Positions 8,229 to 14,100 of a stretch of DNA of 14,100 nucleotides are shown piece after piece. The position numbers and the translations under genes are program-made. The stretch lies in the NCBI GenBank assembly GCA_016844485.1, contig JAENIZ010000016.1, positions 1-14,100 of the forward strand. Reading direction: 5' to 3'. The notes under the pieces are model-generated. The model made no database searches. It was given only the letters and a program-made list of their open reading frames with translations, and was not told the DNA's origin. This stretch comes from Gammaproteobacteria bacterium. GTDB taxonomy: Bacteria; Pseudomonadota; Gammaproteobacteria; Eutrophobiales; Eutrophobiaceae. How positions within the stretch are numbered: the first letter of the stretch is position 1; each line of letters opens with the position of its first letter.

Positions 8229-9319
8229 AAAAATTGACCGTAAAACTCGGCAAAAGAAGTTATCCGATCTTTATTGGCGAAAATCTGTTGAATAATGCCG
8301 AGTTATTCAAAAGCAATATCAACTCCAGGCAGGTAATGGTGGTAACAAATGAAACAATAGCACCACTATACCTTGACAGGCTCATGAAATGCTTGAGTGA
8401 CCTGGCAGTTGATTCAATTATCCTCCCTGATGGAGAGGAATATAAAACCCTTGAAGTAATGAATAATATTATCACGAAACTTTTGCAGAAAAAGTTCAAT
8501 CGGGATTGCTGTCTGATTGCACTTGGCGGCGGTGTCATAGGTGATATAACCGGTTTTGCCGCTGCCTGCTATCAACGCGGAATTGATTATATACAAGTAC
8601 CAACAACGGTACTTGCACAAGTAGATTCTTCGATAGGCGGAAAAACGGGGGTTAATCATGTGTTGGGCAAGAATATGATCGGCGCGTTTCATCAACCGCG
8701 GGCGGTCATTGCCGATATCTCGGTTCTGGATACTCTGGATAAGCGTGAATTAAGCGCCGGACTTGCCGAGGTCATTAAATATGGGCTGATCCGTGACAGG
8801 AAATTTTATGTCTGGCTGGAAGACAACATCGATAGACTTTTGGATAGGGAATCTGATGCCCTGACTTTTGCCATAGAAAAGTCATGTCGAAACAAGGCAG
8901 AGATTGTTGCTAAAGATGAAAAAGAATCGGGGGTGCGGGCATTATTAAATCTGGGGCACACCTTCGGTCATGCAATAGAAACGGGTCTTGGTTACAAAGA
9001 CTGGTTACATGGCGAGGCTGTGGCAACTGGCATGTTAATGGCAACGGATTTATCCTGCCGGCATGGCTGGATATCTACTGATGATGTTGCAAGAATAAAG
9101 AATATATTAAACAAGGCACGATTGCCGGTAAAACTGCCAAAAGGTTTTAATCCAGATCGTATGCTGGAACTTATGTCAATTGACAAGAAAACAAGGGACG
9201 GAGTTTTACATCTTGTTTTATTAAAGGACATTGGTAATGCAATCATTACAGATCAATATGAATCCGGAAAATTACGGGAAACTTTAATGCATTTTTCAGT
9301 GGTTTCTGAGGTTGCCTGA
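8225..9319 (+). CDS. aroB: 3-dehydroquinate synthase
   Basis: Converts DAHP to 3-dehydroquinate, the second shikimate-pathway step, using bound NAD and a divalent metal. The 364-residue length is typical. The NAD-binding segment GGGVIGDITGFAAA and the PTTVLAQVDSSIGGKTGVNH block are both present. The expected metal ligands are in place: Glu182 (LAEVIKYG), His245 (NLGHTFGHAIE) and His262 (HGEAVATGM), each two positions earlier than in E. coli numbering as I recall it. AGGA at 8215-8218, six bases before the ATG, supports the start. It overlaps aroK by ATGA and its TGA shares one base with the dgt ATG. Confidence 0.97.
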   Translation: MKKLTVKLGKRSYPIFIGENLLNNAELFKSNINSRQVMVVTNETIAPLYLDRLMKCLSDLAVDSIILPDGEEYKTLEVMNNIITKLLQKKFNRDCCLIALGGGVIGDITGFAAACYQRGIDYIQVPTTVLAQVDSSIGGKTGVNHVLGKNMIGAFHQPRAVIADISVLDTLDKRELSAGLAEVIKYGLIRDRKFYVWLEDNIDRLLDRESDALTFAIEKSCRNKAEIVAKDEKESGVRALLNLGHTFGHAIETGLGYKDWLHGEAVATGMLMATDLSCRHGWISTDDVARIKNILNKARLPVKLPKGFNPDRMLELMSIDKKTRDGVLHLVLLKDIGNAIITDQYESGKLRETLMHFSVVSEVA

Positions 9320-10476
9320 TGTCAGAACTGGCATGTTATGCCGCCAGAGAGGAGACCTCGAAAGGACGAGTTTATAAAGAAGTAGGACCTTCCCACCGGA
9401 ACCAGTATCAGCGCGATCGTGATCGCATTATTCATTCCGCAGCCTTCCGGCGGCTTGAATACAAGACCCAGGTATTTGTCAATCATGAAGGCGATATGTT
9501 TCGTACGCGCCTGACCCATTCCATCGAAGTTGCACAAATTGGTCGCACAATTGCAAGGGCATTGAAACTTAATGAAGATCTCACCGAGGCAATATGTCTG
9601 GCACATGATCTGGGACATACACCCTTTGGACACGCAGGTCAGGATATTCTGAATGACTGCATGCGCGAGCATGGCGGTTTTGAGCATAACCTCCAGTCGC
9701 TGCGAGTTGTGGATGTCCTGGAAGAAAGATATGCAGAATTTACCGGCCTCAATCTGATGTATGAAACCAGAGAAGGGATACTTAAACATTGTTCCCGGAC
9801 CAAGGCAGCAGAATTGGGTGAACTTGGCCTTCGTTTTCTTGAAGGACGACAACCGGGGCTGGAAGCGCAAGTGGCCAATATTGCAGACGAGATCGCCTAT
9901 AACAATCATGATGTTGATGATGGTCTGAGGGCGGGCCTGATTACCATAAATCAATTAAATGAGTGCGAGCTATTTCATGCACAACAGATTGCAGTAAACA
10001 AACAATGGCCGGGATTACATGAAAGACGCATGATCCATGAGATCGTTCGTCGCATGATTAATTCTCTGGTCAGTGATTTGATTGCAACCAGTCAGACGAA
10101 AATCAGCAAAACAGATCCCGTTGATATTAATGCGGTCCGCAATGCGGGCATGCCATTGATAGAATTGAGTCAACAGATGGCGGCCAACCAAAAAGAACTC
10201 AAGCGTTTTTTACACAAAAACTTATATCAACATCACCGGGTACAACAGATGATGCAAAAGACCAAAATCATCATCAAGGAACTCTTTGATGCTTATATGA
10301 CGGACATGGGGTTATTACCCGCTGATGTACAGCAAAGTGCCATAAAATTCGAAGACAGGGCAGGGGTACCAGGCCACGCCCGCACCATAGCCGATTATAT
10401 TGCCGGCATGACCGATCGTTTTGCTATAGCAGAGCATAAACGCATCGCCAACCCACCCTTAGGCGGAAATGCCTGA
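9319..10476 (+). CDS. dgt: Deoxyguanosinetriphosphate triphosphohydrolase-like protein (HD domain)
   Basis: HD-superfamily dNTP triphosphohydrolase that splits dGTP or other dNTPs into the deoxynucleoside and tripolyphosphate, affecting nucleotide pools. The 385-residue length fits the shorter dGTPase-like subfamily rather than the roughly 500-residue E. coli Dgt. Metal-site residues are His67 (TRLTHSIEVAQ), His96-Asp97 (LAHDLGHTPFGHAG) and Asp190 (ADEIAYNNHD). The conserved N-terminal RIIHSAAFRRLEYKTQVF is present at 36-53. GAGG at 9308-9311, seven bases upstream, supports the start, and the ATG overlaps the aroB stop (TGATG). In Pseudomonas damX follows aroB; here dgt does. Substrate preference cannot be read from the sequence. 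Confidence 0.94.
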   Translation: MSELACYAAREETSKGRVYKEVGPSHRNQYQRDRDRIIHSAAFRRLEYKTQVFVNHEGDMFRTRLTHSIEVAQIGRTIARALKLNEDLTEAICLAHDLGHTPFGHAGQDILNDCMREHGGFEHNLQSLRVVDVLEERYAEFTGLNLMYETREGILKHCSRTKAAELGELGLRFLEGRQPGLEAQVANIADEIAYNNHDVDDGLRAGLITINQLNECELFHAQQIAVNKQWPGLHERRMIHEIVRRMINSLVSDLIATSQTKISKTDPVDINAVRNAGMPLIELSQQMAANQKELKRFLHKNLYQHHRVQQMMQKTKIIIKELFDAYMTDMGLLPADVQQSAIKFEDRAGVPGHARTIADYIAGMTDRFAIAEHKRIANPPLGGNA

Positions 10477-10590
10477 ACAGATTTACTATTCTACAGGTAA
10501 ATATTGCTATATCTTTCACGATTTGTCTTGATTTGTAGCTAATTTACGGCAATTTTATGCTTTTATTACTGGCAAAATGATTGTTGTGTC

Positions 10591-10619
10591 GTGACATAGC
10601 TGCATTGCAGCATTATAAT
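10591..10619 (+). promoter_or_regulatory. Distal gltB promoter (P1)
   Basis: GTGACA (10591-10596, five of six -35 bases), exactly 17 bases, then a perfect TATAAT (10614-10619). Transcription would start near 10626, leaving a leader of about 228 bases. A 13-base dyad fills most of the spacer. Confidence 0.6.
10599..10611. promoter_or_regulatory. Operator-like dyad GCTGCA-T-TGCAGC in the P1 spacer
   Basis: Perfect inverted repeat with 6-base arms and a 1-base centre, lying wholly between the -35 and -10 boxes of P1. A protein bound here would occlude or reshape the promoter. A second small dyad, TGTC-GT-GACA (10587-10596), overlaps the -35 box. Confidence 0.4.
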
Positions 10620-10694
10620 TTTCACTCCTTTGTAATTTTATTGAGAGGGCAGGCCATTCTAAAATCAGACGAGCAAAACCGATAAACTTTACAC

Positions 10695-10778
10695 TTTCCC
10701 CGCAACCTGTGATTACGGGAGATTCATAATTATTATTATGGGGAAATAACGAGTCGTCATGGCTTGGAATGACAGGTT
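10695..10778 (+). promoter_or_regulatory. Leader inverted repeats with competing pairings
   Basis: Two long-range pairings cross each other. TTTCCCC (10695-10701) can pair with GGGGAAA (10740-10746). Positions 10704-10716 can pair with 10766-10778 in 11 of 13 positions, including AACCTGT with ACAGGTT. A local hairpin CATAAT-TATT-ATTATG (10725-10740) lies inside. In a P1 transcript the first two could form only as alternatives or as a pseudoknot. No known riboswitch was recognised. Confidence 0.3.
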
Positions 10779-10797
10779 TTGGAAGCAAAGTTATAAT
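10769..10797 (+). promoter_or_regulatory. Proximal gltB promoter (P2)
   Basis: ATGACA (10769-10774, five of six -35 bases), 17 bases, then a perfect TATAAT (10792-10797). The predicted start near 10804 gives a leader of about 50 bases before the gltB ATG. The -35 box is part of the right arm of the leader inverted repeat. Confidence 0.6.
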
Positions 10798-10830
10798 TCA
10801 CCCCTTTTGGCTTGATCTGACCGGGGGAAC

Positions 10831-10884
10831 ATGGTTGCTGAGAGTATTGACCTATGGCGTCTGAAGCTTCACAAACATATCTGA
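10831..10884 (+). CDS. Possible 17-residue upstream ORF overlapping the gltB start
   Basis: ATG at 10831 opens a 17-codon frame (MVAESIDLWRLKLHKHI) ending at TGA 10882-10884, inside gltB in another frame. GGGGGA at 10823-10828 sits close upstream, only two bases from the ATG, which is tighter than usual. The peptide has no run of Glu or Gln codons, so a classical attenuation peptide is unlikely. It could be translated and compete with or feed gltB initiation, or it may be chance. Confidence 0.25.
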   Translation: MVAESIDLWRLKLHKHI

Positions 10885-13800
10885 ATCACTTTTCCTCCCA
10901 GGGGCTCTACGATCCTGACTATGAGCACGATGCATGCGGCGTCGGGTTTGTGGTTGATATGAAGGGCCGCAAGTCACATAAGATCGTCACCAATGCACTT
11001 ACCATTCTGAAAAACCTGCTGCACCGCGGCGCCTGCGGTTGTGAGGAAAATACCGGTGACGGCGTAGGCATCCTGATTCAAATGCCCCATAAATTTTTCC
11101 TGGGTGAATGTAAAAAACTGGGCATAGCACTGCCAGACGTTGGTTACTATGGAGCAGGACTGGTGTTTCTGCCCAGAGATCCCGATCAATCGAAACAATG
11201 CCAGACTATCTTCGAGAAGATAGTGCGAGAGGAAGGGCAACAGGTATTAGGTTGGCGCGATGTGCCGACGGATGATTCCATGATCGGTCCAACGGCGAAA
11301 TCCGGCGAGCCCACATTCAGGCAAATCTTTATTGGCCGAAGTGACAATCTCGAAGATGCTGCCGCCTTTGAACGCCGCCTTTATATTATCCGCAAGCGTG
11401 TTGAGCATGCGATCTGGAAATCGGGTTTGACTGAACAGAATCTTTTCTATGTCCCGAGCCTGTCATACCGGACGTTCATTTATAAAGGCATGCTCACCGG
11501 CAATCAGATTGAGACGATGTTCCCCGATATTACCCATCCGGATATTGAATCAGCACTGGCATTGGTCCATCAGCGCTTCTCGACAAATACGTTTCCTTCC
11601 TGGAAATTGGCGCACCCATTCCGCTATATCTGTCACAACGGCGAGATCAATACACTGCGCGGCAATATCAACTGGATGAAGGCGCGGGAAGCCCTGTGTG
11701 AATCAACATTGTTTGGCGGTGATTTAAAGAAAATTTTCCCAATCATTATTGAAGGCAACAGCGACTCGGCCATTTTCGACAATGTCATGGAATTCCTGCA
11801 CATGACAGGCCGACCATTGCCACATGCAATATTGATGATGATTCCCGAGGCGTGGAGCGGGCATGAGTCCATGGATGAAGAGCGCAAGGCCTTTTATGAA
11901 TACCATGCCTGCTTAATGGAACCCTGGGACGGCCCGGCCTCCATTGCGTTTACCGATGGTAATGTCATTGGCGCGGTGCTGGATCGTAACGGGCTACGGC
12001 CTTCGCGCTATTACGTTACCAAGGACGACATGGTGGTGATGGCTTCCGAGGTCGGCGTGCTCGATATCCCGCCCGAGAATGTTTTAATAAAAGAGCGACT
12101 GCACCCGGGCCGTATATTCCTGGTAGACACTACGCAGGGACGCATCATTGACGATAAAGAACTGAAAAAAGAATTTGCCACACAACACCCCTATGCAAAC
12201 TGGCTGAAACAAAATCTGGTCCCGCTCGAACAGTTGCCTGATCCAAAACACGTATTCGAGGCTGATTACGAATCCCTGTTGCCAAGGCAGCAGATCTTTG
12301 GTTATACCCACGAAGACCTGCGCATACTTATGGCGCCCATGGCCAGCAACGGCGAGGAACCCATAGGTTCCATGGGTACCGATGCGGCACTGGCGGTATT
12401 ATCGAACCGTTCCAGGTTGCTTTATGATTATTTCAAACAATTATTTGCCCAGGTCACCAACCCGCCGCTCGATGGTATTCGCGAAGAACTCGTCACCCAG
12501 GTCGCTACCACAATAGGTCCAGAGGGTAACCTGCTCCAGCCGGCGCCGGAAAGTTGCCGCCAGATCAAAATACAGTCGCCGGTCCTGACCAATGAGGAGC
12601 TGGCACGGATCCGGGACATGGACCTGCCCGGCTTTAAGACCAGGACGATTTCAATCCTGTATCGCGTGAAAGAGGGTGGCGCCGGTCTGGATCGCACATT
12701 GGAGAATGTTTATGCGCAGGCCGATGCGGCAATTGCGGAAGGTTACACCTTCATTATCCTGTCTGATCGCGGGGTCAATAAATATCTGGCGCCGATACCC
12801 GCCTTGCTTGCAACAGCGGGCGTACATCACCATCTGGTGCGCAATGGCACCCGCGTAAAGGTGGGCCTGGTGCTTGAATCAGGCGAGCCCAGAGAGGTGC
12901 ATCATTTTGCCTTGTTGCTTGGCTATGGTGCCGGCGCTGTTAATCCCTATCTCGCTTTCGAGGCGCTGGGGCATTTAATCGGACATGGCTATATCCCGAT
13001 CATGGAGCATGCCCAGGCCATCAAGAATTACATCAAGGCGATCAACAAGGGATTAATTAAAACCATTTCCAAGATGGGCATATCCACTGTGCAGTCCTAT
13101 CGCGGCGCGCAAATATTTGAGGCCGTTGGACTCGATAAGGCATTTGTAGACAAATATTTCACCTGGACGGCATCGCGTATCGGTGGCATAGGTCTTGATG
13201 TGGTCGCCAAAGAGGTCGGTATGCGTCATCACAATGCATACCCGGATCGACTGGTTAAAAGACCTGATCTGGACTGGGGCGGAGAGTATCAATGGCGGCG
13301 CGATGGTGAATATCATCTGTTCAATCCTGAAACCGTTTTCAAACTCCAGCATGCCACCCGCTCCGGCCAATACAAAATCTTCAAGGAATACACCAAGCTC
13401 ATTAATGACCAGAATGAACACCTGGCCACACTGAGAGGTTTATTCAAGTTCAAGTTCGCGAATAACCCGATCCCGATCGAGGAAGTTGAACCCGTTGAAA
13501 AGATCATGTCACGTTTCGCAACCGGCGCGATGTCCTATGGTTCGATCAGCAAAGAGGCGCACGAAACCCTGGCCATCGCGATGAACCGCCTTGGCGGACG
13601 TTCGAATACCGGCGAGGGAGGTGAAGACCCCGAAAGATATATCCCCGATGCAAACGGTGATTCCCGCAGGAGCGCCATTAAACAGGTGGCCTCCGGCCGT
13701 TTTGGTGTCACCAGTGAATATCTCGTCAATGCCAGCGATCTGCAGATCAAGATGGCGCAGGGGGCAAAACCGGGAGAAGGTGGCCAACTGCCTGGTCACA

Positions 13801-14100
13801 AGGTATATCCCTGGATAGCCAAGGTGCGTTATTCAACCCCGGGTGTCGGCCTGATTTCGCCGCCACCGCATCATGATATCTATTCAATTGAGGACCTGGC
13901 GCAGCTTATTCATGATTTGAAGAACTCCAATCCCAGGGCAAGGATAAATGTCAAACTGGTGGCGGAGGTTGGTGTTGGCACGGTTGCAGCGGGAGTGGCC
14001 AAGGCCCATTCCGATGTTGTGCTTATATCGGGTTATGACGGTGGCACCGGTGCTTCGCCCATCAGCTCTCTGAAACACGCCGGAGTCCCCTGGGAATTAG
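10854..14100 (+). CDS. gltB: Glutamate synthase large subunit, 3' end beyond window
   Basis: Transfers the glutamine amide nitrogen to 2-oxoglutarate to make glutamate, normally with a GltD partner supplying NADPH electrons. I translated it from ATG 10854 to the edge: 1082 codons with no interruption, about 70% of the usual roughly 1500. An in-frame TGA at 10848-10850 makes 10854 the earliest possible ATG; the ribosome site is weak (GAGAG, 10840-10844). After a 27-residue propeptide comes the nucleophile Cys28 (HDACGVGF) of the class II glutaminase domain (about 28-430). A central domain (about 470-770) and the FMN synthase barrel (from about 815; GGTGASP near the edge) follow. The 3Fe-4S cysteines should lie beyond the window. 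The glutaminase motif HRGACGCEENTGDG (57-70) differs from the HRGGINADGKTGDG form I recall in Pseudomonas. Confidence 0.96.
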   Translation, partial: MASEASQTYLNHFSSQGLYDPDYEHDACGVGFVVDMKGRKSHKIVTNALTILKNLLHRGACGCEENTGDGVGILIQMPHKFFLGECKKLGIALPDVGYYGAGLVFLPRDPDQSKQCQTIFEKIVREEGQQVLGWRDVPTDDSMIGPTAKSGEPTFRQIFIGRSDNLEDAAAFERRLYIIRKRVEHAIWKSGLTEQNLFYVPSLSYRTFIYKGMLTGNQIETMFPDITHPDIESALALVHQRFSTNTFPSWKLAHPFRYICHNGEINTLRGNINWMKAREALCESTLFGGDLKKIFPIIIEGNSDSAIFDNVMEFLHMTGRPLPHAILMMIPEAWSGHESMDEERKAFYEYHACLMEPWDGPASIAFTDGNVIGAVLDRNGLRPSRYYVTKDDMVVMASEVGVLDIPPENVLIKERLHPGRIFLVDTTQGRIIDDKELKKEFATQHPYANWLKQNLVPLEQLPDPKHVFEADYESLLPRQQIFGYTHEDLRILMAPMASNGEEPIGSMGTDAALAVLSNRSRLLYDYFKQLFAQVTNPPLDGIREELVTQVATTIGPEGNLLQPAPESCRQIKIQSPVLTNEELARIRDMDLPGFKTRTISILYRVKEGGAGLDRTLENVYAQADAAIAEGYTFIILSDRGVNKYLAPIPALLATAGVHHHLVRNGTRVKVGLVLESGEPREVHHFALLLGYGAGAVNPYLAFEALGHLIGHGYIPIMEHAQAIKNYIKAINKGLIKTISKMGISTVQSYRGAQIFEAVGLDKAFVDKYFTWTASRIGGIGLDVVAKEVGMRHHNAYPDRLVKRPDLDWGGEYQWRRDGEYHLFNPETVFKLQHATRSGQYKIFKEYTKLINDQNEHLATLRGLFKFKFANNPIPIEEVEPVEKIMSRFATGAMSYGSISKEAHETLAIAMNRLGGRSNTGEGGEDPERYIPDANGDSRRSAIKQVASGRFGVTSEYLVNASDLQIKMAQGAKPGEGGQLPGHKVYPWIAKVRYSTPGVGLISPPPHHDIYSIEDLAQLIHDLKNSNPRARINVKLVAEVGVGTVAAGVAKAHSDVVLISGYDGGTGASPISSLKHAGVPWEL

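Larger units (their letters stand above)
10477..10853. other. Non-coding region between dgt and gltB
   Basis: No credible gene lies here. The dgt stop is followed by a weak hairpin (ATTTAC 10481-10486 with GTAAAT 10497-10502) without a T-tract, so no good terminator is visible. The remainder contains two promoter-like pairs, an operator-like dyad, leader inverted repeats and a short ORF, each listed separately. The arrangement suggests that gltB is transcribed and regulated independently of aroK-aroB-dgt. Confidence 0.7.

Noticed and set aside
9322..9954. 210-codon open frame on the minus strand opposite dgt
   Set aside because: It mirrors the conserved dgt coding sequence, has no recognisable motif, and lies antisense to a well-supported gene.
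10481..10502. Hairpin just after the dgt stop as a terminator
   Set aside because: The stem is six A/T-rich base pairs and no T-tract follows, so intrinsic termination is unlikely.
10555..10788. 77-codon minus-strand open frame in the dgt-gltB gap
   Set aside because: It would start at TTG without a ribosome site, has no recognisable features, and covers the inverted repeats and both promoter-like regions.
1..14100. CRISPR arrays, tRNA or rRNA genes, transposases, phage genes
   Set aside because: No regularly spaced repeats, cloverleaf sequences or mobile-element proteins were seen on either strand.

Overview
This window is a chromosomal housekeeping segment of a Pseudomonadota (proteobacterium), most likely a gammaproteobacterium or a close betaproteobacterial relative. 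The gene order supports this: a divergent class A penicillin-binding protein next to pilMNOPQ, then aroK and aroB, then gltB. I recall this layout from Pseudomonas, Neisseria and Burkholderia-type genomes. The sequence alone does not allow a finer placement. I found no phage, insertion sequence, CRISPR array, toxin-antitoxin or defence genes.

Layout. Positions 1-2338 (minus) hold almost all of the PBP1A gene (mrcA/ponA), whose C-terminal end lies left of the window. A 190-base divergent promoter region follows. Positions 2529-7552 (plus) carry the type IV pilus alignment operon pilM-pilN-pilO-pilP-pilQ, with stop/start overlaps (TAATG, ATGA, ATGA) between the first four genes. A strong intrinsic terminator (7594-7628) closes it. 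A second unit, aroK-aroB-dgt (7710-10476), is also coupled by overlaps. A 377-base non-coding region with two well-matched sigma70-type promoters, several dyads and a possible leader structure precedes gltB, which starts at 10854 and runs off the right edge.

How the genes work together. PBP1A makes peptidoglycan. PilM (cytoplasmic), PilN and PilO (inner membrane) and PilP (lipoprotein) form the alignment subcomplex that connects the pilus motor to the outer-membrane secretin PilQ, which must cross the wall PBP1A builds. AroB and AroK catalyse the second and fifth steps of the shikimate pathway. Dgt removes triphosphate from dGTP (or other dNTPs). GltB is the large subunit of glutamate synthase, the centre of ammonium assimilation.

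The genes are conventional and intact as far as they can be read. The parts worth a second look are regulatory or small: the gltB upstream region (operator-like dyad inside a promoter spacer, alternative leader pairings, a 17-codon ORF overlapping the gltB start), the symmetric dyad between mrcA and pilM, the Lys/Gly repeat tail of PilO, the TTG start of aroK without a ribosome binding site, and dgt occupying the place where damX sits in Pseudomonas. I did not find a convincing undescribed system.
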